A DNA stretch of 64,000 nt from Glandiceps talaboti (GCF_964340395.1 NC_135555.1:9535931-9599930), one strand, 5' to 3'; positions 24,246 through 39,109 are shown, counted from the stretch's first letter. Program-made: numbers and translations. Notes: generated by a model not told the origin, from the letters alone.

Positions 24246-27200
24246 ACAAGTGTACTGGCGAACGGACGGTGAGATAAAGATAACAGAAGAAAAAAATGAG
24301 TACAATAGACAGATATATAGAAAGATATAGACTGGCGAAGGAGAGTATGACAGTTTCCGGTTTGACTCGATTCCTTACAAAAATGATCACTCACAAGACA
24401 AGGAAATGCTTGATTGGTTATAGGCTCACGCGAGAGTCGTATCACATATCGCAAATATGTACTACGGAGACATTGATCTACGATTGACCTATGGTTTGTG
24501 CCATGTAGGTCATAAAAGACAGAAAGAATATGCATCTATCCTGAGATAGTCAATATGATGGAAGCCATTGATCTGAAGGAATGACTTGCTGTCAATGCAT
24601 TCAGTCATGCCACAATTTTTATCTATACTATTGTATTTGTATTTCTGTTTTATCCTATGCATGTTCAGCCCTAAGTGCCAGATCAATGCAACAACGTACC
24701 ACCCTATAGTCTGTCGATAAATTTGCGCGAGAAAATAGAACGCTTTGATAGACCAGAATGATATTAAAGTTCGGATGTTGGTAAGAATAGAGATATTTTA
24801 CCTACATTACGCTTATTCACACATACAGTTATGCTAGCTAGGGCAAGTACATAGTTGAGTATACGCCTTTGTGTTTTTGCAGCCTTCCAGCTCCAAATCA
24901 CTTATTTTTAAAACATGGTCCCAGTTATCTCCACGCAGACATGACAAATCTGTTTCGAAAAGAAACCCACCGTAAATATTATATAATTATTTAAACATTT
25001 ATCAGCGTCGTTTAATAGGATTGTGTTCGAAAATGAAAAAGTAATTTGTGCATGAATTTGTGAAATTACGCACACTGGCACACAGGCTTCCTGAATGCGA
25101 AATTGTATTTCTTTTTGAAAAGTGATGATGATAGGAAGAGACAGGTTCTCAAAGACGTCTCATCCGTTACAGGAATAATTAAGATTATTAAAAGATTAAT
25201 ATTTTATATACAAAATCCACTGCGAATATTCTACAACATAAGTGCGTTTTAAAGAAAACCTCATCTTTCATGCTGCGAACCATTTCAATGTATTTACGTC
25301 CATGTGCGGACGAGACTTAATGTCTTCATGGTCAAAGGAATAAACGCTGTGTCGTGGAACAAACGTATTTCTACCCGGTATACTTTACCATCGCAAATCC
25401 CATTGTTTGAGTCATGATAAAGAGGAATGATCGTAAATAACAGTCTGAAAATGAAGAACACAACGTTTGAGCCCAACACTGTTATACAAGGTTTGATGAA
25501 TATGTTGTAATTAAATTGTGTGCTAAAGAAATATTCTCAATAGTTACCACCTGCCTGCAATATCACCTAGTACTGTAAACTTAACGCATTTCGTAATCTT
25601 TTATATCTATAAATAACGCTTCTAGTGTCATACGTTATGATAAATTACTTTTCTCCCTGAACAATTATCAACATACGTTGCAATGGCATGTGGTATCTAC
25701 ATCGACCTTATAACGTATCATAATATGTTAGCAAAATTGATTTCATGTAAATCTCTTGTTAACCTAATTTCTTAAATATGTTTTACATGACAAATTGATG
25801 TGCTGTTAATTTTAATCTAATATCGCTAATCGTACGTCCTTTACCGGCTATCTTAGAGTTGTATCATGGGTGTCATCTCATCCATAAAAACAATTGTGAG
25901 TTATTTGTAGCTTTGAAAAGTATTCTTGTCCTTAGAAAATATATCGCTGATGTTACTCTTCAACACTTTGACTTCTAGACATAAACACTGTTAGTAGAGT
26001 TACAGTTACTGTTGTGGAATCTAGTTTTAAAGCGAATGTGTAGCTATCGACCAAATCACTCTGACATCATGTCAGTGTAATGGTTTTATACCATGTGATC
26101 AATAAACATCGTTAATAATGTTGATTCGTGGACAACATTAAAATGAATGATTGAAAGGTACGCTGAATGGAAAAAACATCAAAAGAAACTCATAAGTTAA
26201 GATAACTTTTTTTAAATAGGAAAGCTATCAAGTGTTGCGTACACGATTTATACATTGCCCGAACACCATCTGCGAGGAGTTTAGATGGCACCGATTAGGC
26301 AGGTTGAACTGTTGCGTAGGAGACATACCAGGCTTTAATTTGAATTTGGAAAGCATTTGGTGATATGAAACTTCTTTAAAAAAGATTACTGTGAAATAAA
26401 AAGGAAGCGGCGGAAAGACATTATCTTAATAAATACTTCAAGGAAACGGATTACGTACAAAGTTGTTTCCACTGCCATCTGAACAGGATACGCAGCGACG
26501 ATTTGCCTTGTTTGAAATCCATCACTAATGCTAACAATTTTAGGATTGCAGTCATTACAAGGTGCATTCTAAAATGCCAATGGCTTTAGAAATCACACAA
26601 ATTGCCAATTTCTTGCAATCTTTTTTGCAAACCGCTTCTTGTGAGTGACGGAAGTTGCCCGCTAATCCCGAAACTTCTTTCAAAACCCATAAATGCTAAC
26701 AAGCTTATTACAATTCTTCCGTCACGTTTACTAGCGATATCTCTCTTTGCAATTGTAGCAGCACATCCTCCTCTCCTAGCGTTTACCTTCTCCCTTTCAT
26801 CCACACGGTCCTGCTTTGGTAAACCTTCTATGGTCACATTCTCTTGATATTAGATATAATTGACAAGTTGTTGTTTTTTTATTGAATACGACCACATCAG
26901 TAAACCATCGTGCGATTTAACATTATTTCCATGAAGGAAAGTGCAAGTAGTAGTTTGATAAGTACGAAGCAATTTTTTGGCAATGCATAAATTTGATAGA
27001 CAAATGCATTTAGATTAAAGTTTTTGTACCTTGCGCTGATGCTTGGTGATATCAGATTCAGAATACGTGAAGTTATATACTTTATTCTCGGTAAGCCAAT
27101 CCCACGGGGTAACACAAACAAGCTGAAAATGATTGGGTCTCCTTTCGGTACAAACTCACGTTTTTATAAACACGTGATAAACACATGTCCACGAACAACA

Positions 27201-27934
27201 CTCCAGTAAGGCAACTGATTACTCAATATAATACTAAACGTGTTCTCGTTCAAATTTTCTAAAGGTGTCATCAGAAGCTTACGGTTACTCAAGATGGTAA
27301 TAGCCGGTTATCTCCATTTTATTTGGAATTCCTGTTATTACTACAGTACTATGGATCGTATGATCTAGGGACACATTCGGAGTAATGTTTGTTCAACATA
27401 ATATAAATTATGTTGCCATGGTTAATCATGAGCACGCTTGTCGAAATTATTTCAAAATCAAAATATTGAAAATAATGCTGATGTATCTAGTATGTTACAT
27501 CATTGCATAAGTAATGAATAACAATCAATACTTGAACATGGGCAAGAAATAATTTATTTTTTTCAAATTTCAACTGTGTTGATACTGATATCATTGTGAG
27601 TTTTTTTATCCCGGTAAATACAAAGTGTGGTGTCCGAAAAAGAAGAGAAACTATATAAGGTATGCGTTACCACTTCCAGAGTTTATTCATGTCCCAATGA
27701 ATTAAAGAAGTGTTTAAGAAATATAACATTCGGACAAACCTTTATTAGTATTTAAATATCCTACAGATACGTGATCGTAATAACTATGAAGTCAAAATCC
27801 AGTGAATTGGTAATATACACTCACAAACTATGTTTCATACGCTACCAGGGCATTTTGCCACAATACAATACAATGCAATGAAATGCAAGGCATAATCATG
27901 CCATACGATACAATGCGAGATGAGATGAGTAAGT

Positions 27935-28262
27935 ATGAATCCGTGTGATACAAGACAAGACAAGACAAGACAAGACAAGACACGACACGACACGACACGA
28001 CAAGCCAAGCCAAGCCAAGCCAAGCCAAGTCAAACCAAAGACAAGACAAGACAAGACAAGACAGGGTATGACAGGACAAGACGGCACGGCATGGCACGAC
28101 ACGACACGACACGACACAGCACAAAGCAAAGCAACTCAACGCAACACAACACAACACAACACAACACATCACATCACATCACAACACAACACAACACAAC
28201 ACAACACAACACAACTCAACACAACACAATCCAATCCAATCCAATCCAATTCAATTCAATCT
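27935..28262. repeat. Pentanucleotide satellite with stepwise changing unit
   Basis: Successive homogeneous blocks of 5-bp units follow one another: ACAAG, ACACG, CCAAG, ACAAG again, GGCAC, ACACG, then ACAAC, CACAT, ACAAC, TCCAA and TTCAA. Most neighbouring blocks differ by one or two base changes. Open frames on both strands through it are artefacts. A non-repetitive but compositionally similar lead-in (ATACAATGCAATG) starts near 27860. Confidence 0.95.
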
Positions 28263-28607
28263 ATTCTTCTTGATTGTCCCAAATTGGCAATTCATGACGC
28301 GATTGAAATAAAAACTAATGGTAATACTAGGGAAAATTGTTTTGATAAATGTGCACTTTCTCAACAACCTGACGTCTAGCGTATAGGCTCTGTTACCAGC
28401 AGTCTTTTAAATCATAGTCTTATCCTTGATATATGGTCAAGATAGGTAATCGGATCTGTAATGGCTGCTGCCTAAAAGTCCAATAAATATTACACAAATG
28501 ATTGATTTGTAGGACACAATGTACAATTAACATACAGCCTGCCGTAATAGTCCTTGAATTAAGTATGGTGTTTTTAAAGCTGAGCTAAAATGCAATCTGT
28601 AAAATGC

Positions 28608-28615
<8 letters not shown>

Positions 28616-28638
<23 letters not shown>

Positions 28639-28641
28639 AAA
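28616..28641 (+). repeat. 26-base poly-A run
   Basis: An uninterrupted run of 26 A. It could be the tail of a retroposed sequence, but the upstream DNA is not recognisable and no flanking target-site duplication is evident. Confidence 0.9.
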
Positions 28642-31600
28642 GGGGCGTTGCACGCAAGGACATAGAAAGAGAAACAGAAGCTGTCGTTGTAACTATTTCC
28701 CCCGAAGGTCTCTTGCAGGTAAAAGAAAACTACTACCGACATTTACAAATCAAAGATTGGCCGCTGTGTTGTTCTCACACACTGTATTTTAGTTGTTTTT
28801 TAAATTTTTCTGTGAAAACATGTGGAACGTTGAATGTTGACAAATAAGAAAGAGGGAGGAATGGAAAAAAAATGTGCTTGCACAGCTGAGACATGATCAC
28901 CTTGTAGTTTATCTGTGAGAATCACATCCTTGTGATATTCCCCCGAGGTCTATTTTCTATCTCAGACTGGCTTACATCTTAAGCCGGAGAACGATCGTGT
29001 TATTGTGGATAACTGCCTTGGGTACAATTAACAGATGTGCTAGTCATATGTGGATAACAGGAATGACTTCACCATCGGTTTTCCGTTAATCAACACCCAC
29101 CAAGACAAATAAACAATACTGGGAAGAGAATACTTCTTTCAATGAACGTATCTACAGCTATCATTAATTACTTCTGTCTAGAAAGACAGAAACAGAAAAA
29201 AATTGCATATTCTTCAAAAATAGCTATATTTTTCCATGTCATGTATTTAGTTGTGTACATTACGCCATAACCATTAAACCTATAAATTATCAGAACTAAC
29301 AGTCAATATGATATAACCGATAAAGTCATTCCTAAACAAGACACACTATCGTTCTGGTCAATAGACAACTTGTTTATAGTATTTTTTGTTGGTTTTCGAT
29401 AATCTCGTAAATGTAATGAGCCATTACATATACAATTCATCATGCTACACCAATTAGCCAAGTAGAAACGATAGCGAAAATGGCCACACATGAAGAGTCT
29501 GAAAATATTATAATGGGTCGTTTAATGGCAGTGATTTAGTTGCACTGAAAGTCATGCATTAGCAGTTAATTTGCACAATCTTTTATTACAGGTTGCATTG
29601 TATCCCTCTCTTTAGAAAAAAGCTGTACTTTTTGTAATTGTGGTTTACTTATCCCTTGTAGTCAGAAACTAATTTACATGTCAGTGAACTGGCGAAGGTT
29701 TTTTGATAGATTGTGTATCACTGTACTATTACGCTTTGGACTAGGGGATGCATTGTATATGACATATCTATCGAATAAGGTTAAATGGCTTACAGGGAAG
29801 TTCAGAGTGCAGCTAATTAATTATGCGTAAGGTGAAGTGACTGGCAGCAATCTTTAGTCTATTAAGTGAAATGTTCTTAATGAATAATATAAACTAACAT
29901 CACTGTAGGCTGCCTGTCTTTCTCTTATGTTTTGTTTGTTTGTGACAATTGGTTGTGGAGATTTGAAATAATTGTAAATTGCACTCTTGTAGCAGGCCTA
30001 TGCTAATTTACATATGCTTTATTTGCCTTTTAGATTATAAAAAATAAGGTATTTTCATCATAAAGATTTATTTGACTCTCTTCTCCTGCCATAGCATAAT
30101 ATACGTATTGGATAAATAACCTGCCAGTGGGTTCGTATTAATATTTGACACTCTTCACCAAAATAGATCATATGAAGTTTATATCCTAAGTTGTGTATAA
30201 CAGATCAGTAAATGGAAGCCAGTGAATTCCGGATCAATAGTTCATGTTGGCACTATCCGATTACTGGTAGCCTTTGGAATTGTTTCAATGAAACCGCCCA
30301 TGCGAGTCGTGTTGAGTAAAATGTTACTATATGAATAATAGATAGTCAATACTAATATAAAAATAATTAATGTCATAATGTCTTTACAAAATAAGACGTG
30401 TTGAGAAAGTGTACGTATTTACTAAACAACCAGACATTAAGTTTATCAGGCGATGTTAATTGTAGGTTGCGAGTGTGCATTTGTAGTAGGTGTAAAATAA
30501 ATCATAACCTTGAATGAACTGCATCACGACCTGTTCAAAACGTTCAGGTGGGTGTAAAGGGTTGTTGAAATTAAGAACTATATAACTGTCTATGTCGGCA
30601 AATAAAGCCCATTCTTCAAACGAAGCTCGTTACAGAATAAACATGAAGGGGGATTACGATTGTGTTTATCTTTGTAGGCCTCGTATAAATTGAATAGTCC
30701 CACGCAGCTAATGTTGATGATGAAATACATTGATTGATCAAATATTAAAAGATTTAGATTTGCGATACTTACAGCTTTATATAAAGACTGCAAGGCAAGA
30801 TGTTACTGAGAATATAGGATTTTGTGATGCACTACTTGACCTTTACTCTAAGGTCATTAGACGGGATGTGATAAAATGCAACTATAAAGGTTTTTGAGTA
30901 CATCAGGCGCCAGATGCGATTCGGGACTGTTTCACTCTGAAAGGAGATTTCATACTGTAATTCACATGCTGAGAATGACTAGTGTTTGCCTAATGGACTC
31001 ATATTAGATGGTTTAGATGAAAATGCAAGTCGTTTTATGATTCAGCAAAATACTGGATTTCCTGTTAATCAGATACTTTGTATCAAGACGTTCTGATCTA
31101 AGCTTTTGTATTTATTTTGTCATTTACTCTTAGACATGTCCATTTTACGAAGACCACCTTGGGATCTCGCGGGACACACTTTCTTTAAGATTAGGTTAAA
31201 CACACGGAGACTTATATGGACGGTGTAGTTTCAGGAAAACACGAACACTTGTTTCTGTTAAAGAAATAACCTTCAATAAAAATTCAAGTTTAACTTTATC
31301 GGAACGATGACATCTCATTTAGCCACAGTGAATTAAGTTTGGGGTGTAATCGATTCTCTTTGTATTCCAATTTGTTTAGTTTGGTTAGATTTTGAAGTGT
31401 TCTTCTGATATGCCCAATATGTAATTCCCATCCGTTGTCCTAATCTAAATAAGTTTTTTCTTCTTAGTGTATTCCACTTAAAACTCATTCATAAAATAAT
31501 ATAACACCATCGAGATGTGAACTCAGACATTTTTTTTTAATTCAATGAATCGGCATCAGGCCAGCTAGTTAGTGACACACGGTCGCATGTTAATTGCCCA

Positions 31601-32546
31601 CGAATGGAATCAAACTGTGATATTGCAGCAGTGAGATGGGAAATTGATTATTGAGAAAGCGATTCAATTACCACAAAATCCCTAAGTGCGGAAGTAGTGG
31701 ATGGGAAGCAAAAGTTGACGGCGTAAAAACCGAAAAACGAGGGGACTTTAGAGGTGATTGAGACGTACTTCTAGTACTTTCTAAGTAGTGATTTAGTAAA
31801 GACAAATGAACAGGAAGTGTCTAACTGAGTATGAATATCTTTAAACTGAATTAGGCCATGCCAATTGACCTGTGACCCGATTCTACTTTTTGTATCATTT
31901 ACTGTAATTGTTTCATATATGTTACGAGTCAGTGCATCTCTAGTTGGGTTAATATGGTGCTGCCATGCGAAATGAAATACTTGGTCATAGTCTGGTCAGC
32001 GGAAGAGTAATAACAAACCCTTTTAGACATGTTGTCATGGAAACGTGATATAGAAATGTACCTTTACAGTCACATTTTTCCTTCATGAGCATGTCAAGAT
32101 AACGTCACTTTCTTCAGTAAATCTCTGTAACACTCTGATGCTGCAATCGGCAGGCTTGACTGACAATTGTTGTGGACATAATTCATACAAAAGCAATGTT
32201 ATATAGGAGTAATAGTCAGAAAACTGAATCTACAATCATGATTTCGATGTAAATCCATGATACAATTATTGCAACGAACTGTCAAATCGAAGGATGACTC
32301 GATACGTCTGTAAAACGTACTATGAAACTAAAACAACCTAAATAAGAACTTTCATCTGAGGAGCAAAATCAAATATTTCCTACCTGCGTGTAATATTTCT
32401 GTCTTCTCGTTAAGGACGGATGAATCCTCAAATTGAAAGTTGAAATACTGTGAATTGTTTAGATCTTTATAGGGCATATGTTATGAGAAGTAGAGTATAC
32501 AGCTTCTGTATTTGATACTGAGTAAAGAGATTGGATTTCCTATGAA

Positions 32547-33466
32547 GTGTCAAATACATAAATTCAAAATACAGGGAATGGTTTCAGTAGTCCCTTCGTA
32601 TTACTTGTCTTATATGATGACCTTTAACCATTCCTGTTTTTCTTGCTAAGCTTATATTGATAAAATTCTAATGTAAAAGTAATGTATCTATGTACCTATT
32701 ATTTGATTTTTAACGAGGCCAATCACTAAACTCCAAAATGCCTAGGAACAGATACAACTTATTTTTAAGAGAATAGCTTGTTGCTTTAAGTTCGATTGAT
32801 TTGATCTAGTTGTTGTTACCGCCACCTGAAGTTTGATATTCGTTTACTAGAACCACATAACATCGCTGTTTACATCACATGATAATGAAGATTGGTGTAT
32901 GCGTAATGTATGCATGTATTCAGCTAATTTCATTCAAAATCCACATATCTATGTAAAACGTCAATGTTACTGTGACATCACTAACGAAAGGCTACAATTA
33001 TCTCAGTTTTCCGACTGTAAATATTCAAATTGTACAGTCAGCAATTGCTTTGTCTTGTTATAGTCTACCTTTTGAAAATAAGGATAAAATTGTGAGCGTA
33101 GATGTAGTGTAATTTTTGACTTAACGTTAATATTATACCTACAGTGAATTGCATTAAAAATTAAAACATGCGTTTGCCTAGTTATAATATATCTTGTGGA
33201 TAATTGAGAATGTGAATTTAGTTCATGCTTCAACTTAAGGTTGATATTACATTTTAGATTCAACGAGGTATGTTAAACATTACAAAAGGACCGCAGACTA
33301 GTTTACAGTAACGTAATCATGTCCATTAGAATACTAGCCTTTTCTGGAAAAGCGACCTTTTACTTTAGTCATTGAACAGGAATGGTTAAAGGTCATCATA
33401 TAAGACAAGTAATACGAAGGGACTACTGAAACCATTCCCTGTATTTTGAATTTATGTATTTGACAC
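32547..33466. mobile_element. 920-bp element with 92-bp perfect inverted repeats
   Basis: 32547-32638 and 33375-33466 are exact reverse complements over 92 bp; the left arm begins GTGTCAAATACATAAATTCA. The arms enclose about 736 bp of AT-rich, apparently non-coding DNA. Identity stops sharply at both ends. No target-site duplication flanks the outer ends. It is either a recent non-autonomous DNA transposon with long terminal repeats or an inverted duplication. Confidence 0.75.
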
Positions 33467-36361
33467 GTAATTACAATACATTTGAAATAGTTAAATTATA
33501 GAAAAATACTTTAGGATCAGCATGTATACTAATACGCTATGCTTGAAGCTATGCCGTTGAACAAAAATGAACAACGTAAGTGAATTATTTAAAGCTAAAG
33601 ATTGACTTGCACTCACGTCACACCACTCTCATCTTTACGTTTGGTGAAATCTCTGTTAAGATAAACGTCACATTCAATTTTATTATAAGTGTCACTTTTG
33701 AAATGTCGGTGATGTAAATATGCAGTAAAAATGGCGATTTGTCGAGTATCTGCACGTATATAGCTGTTCACTCAAGGAGCATTAGGACGAAAGCTTTGAC
33801 AAAGACAGCTTACTAAAAAAAAGCTCAAAAGCAATCTTCCCCAACGTATCTACATCCCAACTCTACTGGGATGTCTCAACTCTTACTGTAAACTTCTAAA
33901 TGCCTCACGTAGTACAGTGCACAAAGCTGTTCAAATGGTATATGATTGACCTGGGTAGATACAAGGTCGAATCGGAAATATACATTAAGAACATGTGTAA
34001 TTTTTGTCGTAAATTTAACACAGTTAGCGTCCGCAAATTTATTCAATTATTGCGTAAACTGCGTCAATTTATGCTAACTTTAAATGTGAAGTTTTTTGTT
34101 ACTATTTTGGTTCTAAGTGTACAGCACAGGAAACATTACCTGATAAGGTGTCTAGTGTGTTATATTCTGCATTTTTATACATTGGTTTACTCTAAATTGA
34201 GGATGCCACTCTAAGCCTGGGGACATAGATAACTAATGCTATACCTTTCTCACATGGGGATTGAAAACGAGCACAAAGCTGTCAAGATTCAGCTCACCTA
34301 ATGTACACGTTTGAGCGTACATGATACGGGGTTTTGAACCAACTGCATTCCTGTCGATGATCAAGGACAGAACTAGTCTTTAGCATGTAAACATGGAGCC
34401 TTCAGATACAAGAGTGCTAGAGACACATGTGTTCAACAATTAGTCCAATCCTTTTCGAACCACGGCTAATAGCAAAGGCAAAGAAAGACGCCGATAAGTG
34501 CAATAGCCTAAAGAAATCCACAAAAAGTCGGCGTCGGCGATTAACTGAAAATAAGCGGAAGAGAGGAAGAAAGCACTTGGCAAAACAAAGTATTCATACT
34601 TTTGAATGTGCATCGTCACATGAAGGTTCACTGAGACGTACCCAATGTGGAAATTAACTTTATGGTTGAAAGTGTTCCTACTTATTCCAGTGTACTGTTT
34701 AAGTCATATTCAGTGTTTAGAAGTAAGTCAGGTGAACTTCATTAGCCGACGAATATAATCACAAATGGGCTAATTTTGAACTTTAAGATTGTTTTACTAT
34801 CAAAGTACCCTCATTAAGGACTCTTTCTTCAATCCAAACAAGCGTTAATGATCTATCATACATCTTCAGCATCGTAGTCATCTCATACAAATATAGCTCC
34901 TTTGATCATTCCGCTGAATCTTGCTTCGATATGGATAGATAACGACGGGGAGTCATTCCACGATTGCCTCCATGGAACTTGTGAAGCAGTGAAATTGAAA
35001 AAACTGACTGAGCTGCAAGAAATTTGCACTCGTAATTACACAAATGGCAAATGGTGACGCCATTAATACGGAATTTAGAAACCTACACATTTTACACGTA
35101 AAGGTGAATCTATTTGTTTATCAAAGCTTCACTGAACAATGATGTCAAAGATTACGACATATGGATAATTTCTGTGCAAATATCCATCTCTGGAAGCAAA
35201 TTGGTGGATTGATTGAAGGCAATATGTGCACTTTATAAACGTCGATTGTCTCACATTAGCAGTTCCGACCATGTCAATGTTCCCTCTCAATCCGTGACAT
35301 AAATAAAGGCTACACATCTAGGGAACACTACTTTTTTTCAACAAGTACTCCACGAGGCGGCTTGTGTGCTCACTATTTGCTTACTCCTGTTATAATTTTT
35401 ATTCGAAACACCCGAGATTTACTTATTATTAGGGACTGTATAATCTGTTCATCATTGTAATTGTATAGATCACGAATATGTACCTTTAGGTTCCATTGAA
35501 GGATGTCTGAAAGGTTATATCCACTGGTAGCCACCTTCTAGGTATCGGTGATGATTGATCATACTGTACAATGTTTCTGTAAGACCTCACCTTATAGGGT
35601 TGAAGTACACTTTCCTTGTTATATCATTTACATTGCTCCCTTCAATGACAGTCACTCATGCGAATTCTAATATCGAAATGATACCCATTAACGCAAACTT
35701 TATGTAATCGTTACTCTTACAGTTTACAACCATCGCGACTTTCTTTTAAGCGTATGTACGGTGTTGAAACCCAACTCTGCAATATTAGCAATATGAATTA
35801 CGTTTCGGTTCACATCTTGCCTCAAAGTTGGCATTTCAACAATTCCTTCGGTTCAAGTAAGGTGAATTGAGGGTGTCATATTGCATTTAGGAAACTCATC
35901 CCCTCTCATAGTGTACTAACAAGTGAAGTCTGTTATCGTCAAACATTATGGAATATTTCATTGAGGGTCACGACTTTACGTACTCGACCCTATGTTATAG
36001 TGTAAGTAAATAAAGTATTGCAATAATATTTATACATGTCTAGACACTATGGGGAAACCTTACATTGAGCACACAAGTATAATGACATTAACATACCGAC
36101 CCCTATTCTCGTGGTATTTACACGAGTAATATTCACTTTAAGTATATTGGACTGCTGAATTGAACGACGTTATGTCCTGCATCGAGCTAGTAGTCACGGC
36201 AAGATTCGTAATTCTTACAGTATCTAATTTGAATATCGTGCTTATAATGATTAACATGTCACAGCGGACATAAATTGACTATGCAGTTGCAAACCACCTA
36301 GAAACAAGCAAATTTCATTCGAGTGTGTGCCTGTGTGGGTACCTATATTATTTATTTATAA

Positions 36362-36404
36362 ATGTGTATGTATGTGTGTGTGTGTGTGTGTATTTGTGTG
36401 TGTG
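36362..36404. repeat. Imperfect (TG)n microsatellite
   Basis: TG units with two TATG and TATTTG interruptions. Confidence 0.93.
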
Positions 36405-37514
36405 AAATCCAGGCGAAACTGTCCGTTGAATAGATAGCTTGTATGTAAATTTACAAATAAAAGCCAAAATACTTACTCATAAACGTTCGCGTAAGCTCCT
36501 TACAGGAATTGCAAAAGTTTCGTTTCAATTATAACAATTTTAACCAATTAATGTTATCTCTTAACTATCGACTTTGGTTCCTCTTCAACCGATGATTTAT
36601 TAAGCAATACATAGTAAATTTTCGCTCACTCTTAGTTAATATATTACACTTAGGGTACTCCTCATTTCCTAGCACTATTAGATAGCCGATAGGAGTGACA
36701 CTTATTGCCGTCATGGATATCGTCTTTTAGAAAATAATAACAAATGACTGATAAATGACTACGTCTGAGGTCAGGTCAAATTCTCTATTTCTAGTGTGTT
36801 TTCTTGAACTTTAGCTCGCCAAACTTGAAAAAATGATCGAGATTGTAATGAGTTGTATGTGTTATAGAAAACGAGCTATGAGAGGCAATGATTGTCGGAA
36901 GAAAGGTAATTTATTTTTGTATTGATTTTCTTCTAGTTATCATGAAGTGCTCATTACACCAAGAGTATATAAAATGTGCATTTTATTGGCTAGATAGGAA
37001 TGTTGGATTGTGTGTTATCTGTATTGCTATATTATGTTTTATGGTCCTACATTACACCTAAAATGCGCCTCCTGATATGTCCGTATTTGATGGATTTGTA
37101 TATAAGGCATTAAGATCAAGGATATTTCACTTCTTATATATTAGAGATGAATTTACCAAACCAAGCATGCAAAACAAATATTTTACGTTAAACATAGTTA
37201 GTTATATTTTAATTTCATTTTATAGTACATTTCCGATTGCACGACGTCTTACAATACAATAAAGTGACTGTAGTCGAGAATTTGAACTGTCAAAGAAAGG
37301 CAATCAAGATAGATGCAAACTTCCTCCATCGCATTACTTTCAAGAATGAAATATTCAAATATGGCAGAACGATGGCAAAGTAATGATTGTATTTTGTATT
37401 TCAAGCATGTCAAATACAATTTTACAAAATGAAAATACCTATTAGTAGCATTTTGAAAAGGAAATTTCAATCCTCAGTCATTCAATCATAGATACGTCCA
37501 TCACCGACACAATA

Positions 37515-37840
37515 GTCGATTTTCCGGTTCCAAGATGCATTGCGCGAGATGATGTCGCTTCTGTTCTTACATTTAGTCTTGTTTTGTCTATATTACGTTT
37601 GAAATAACATTTTCATCAGGAAATTATGGAAACACATGTTGACATCTTTGATAATGATTGATTTTATAGAACAAAGACTAAACACCATCAATTACAGACA
37701 GTGATTTTACAGGTGAACCCAGGGTACGGTCAGGTGACAACCATCCCCCTGAGTAGCGCGTGCAACCCCCTCAGCGCGTACACAATACATGACATTGTAT
37801 GGAGAGACGCGCAATGCATCTTGGAACCGGCAACAGGTCT
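37515..37840. mobile_element. Nested inverted-repeat (foldback) element
   Basis: Outer arms: CCGGTTCCAAGATGCATTGC plus GCG at 37524-37546 is the exact reverse complement of 37808-37830 (23 bp). Inner arms: TTTAGTCTTGTTTTGTCTAT at about 37572-37591 pairs imperfectly with 37663-37682. The arrangement fits a decayed MITE or foldback element of about 320 bp. Confidence 0.5.
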
Positions 37841-39038
37841 ATTAAATTCACATAGAAAGTATACCAAGAATATTTTTGGGTAAACGTAATATTTTCATAT
37901 TATTGTAGACTGTCCTATTTTCAAGATATACCTACGGCGCCGTGTACACATTTTCTAATCCCATTTATGTCTGTATTCGTAGCTGATGAACTTCGATGCC
38001 ATTGTGTACCCTCTCAGTTCATGATATGTTGCAGGTTTAATAATCTGTTCAATCAATGACCATGGTATCAAACTACCCAAAGTGATTCTACGGATTATTT
38101 TTTAAATTAAAAAAACATTTGTATGTCATGAAATGATTATTAGGTTTAACATTAACTATCAGTGGTACATCTTCCACTTACGTTAAAAGGAAAACATTAC
38201 TCATTTTAAATCACGCTAATTTTGAACACTCAAAATAGAACGCATTTAAATTGTTTTTAAACAGCTTTCTTATTCACCATCGGATCAAATAATCACTCGC
38301 AATTTACGATATATCAGGCTTAAAAACGTGATATGTGGTCTCGATACCTGGAAACTGATATCTAAAATGTCAGATTGAGTCTCTACCCAACCTGGTATTA
38401 TGCATAGGGACTAAATCAGCGGAAATCACGTCACCAACTTAGCGGAAATGACGTTACCCCAAACAGAGAATGGATGACTCTCAATTGCAAATATCGCGAT
38501 TACGGTGTCGATCTTCTGCTCTGTAATGTGATAGCTTACGTTGAATGTTTTCAGAACCAAGCCAGTACCTTGAACGACTTATGCTTAATATTTCTCAAGA
38601 TGTCGAAGTTCACTCACCGGAAAAGTGTACGTGATATGGGGAACTCTCACATCTTATTTTACATTAGTCTTATCCCTTCAATGACATTGAAACAAGATCA
38701 TTGAAAAAAAATGTGATTTTCCTGCTAACTCACAATCGTAGACATACAAGGCTATTCATATTTGGTTACCATGGACACTAACATCTCTCAACCTCAGCTC
38801 GACCAAATGTTAGATAATTACATCTATATCAGGTATCATCGTCGTTTCGTATATGATATGACAACCAAATAGTTCGTTATACATGGATAGCCTCATGCAA
38901 TCCGACATATGTACAAGGCAATAATAAATGTCACGGGGCAAAATGTAAAGTAGTATTGTGCTTATCGAATTTACTTTGAGACGAAGTCATATCATATGAA
39001 GCTGCCAACAAACAATTTTATTATGGATATTTTAGGGC

Positions 39039-39069
39039 AGGTTGTTGTTGTTGTTGTTGTTGTTGTTGC

Positions 39070-39109
<40 letters not shown>

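Noticed and set aside
26586-26847. Overlapping frames of about 80 codons on both strands
   Set aside because: Neither shows a motif; the hydrophilic minus frame is only mildly protein-like and has no splice sites.
27828-28379. Long frames on both strands (Cys-Arg-Val-Val-Ser and Asp-Lys-Thr-Arg-Gln types)
   Set aside because: Translations of the pentanucleotide satellite.
28590-28860. Retrocopy ending in the 26-base poly-A at 28616
   Set aside because: No recognisable coding or SINE sequence upstream and no flanking target-site duplication.
34427-34657. Lys/Arg-rich 76-codon frame (SRRRRLTENKRKRGRKHLAK)
   Set aside because: It resembles basic patches of some mobile-element proteins or a nuclear signal, but there is no other motif, no splice context and nothing to anchor a family.
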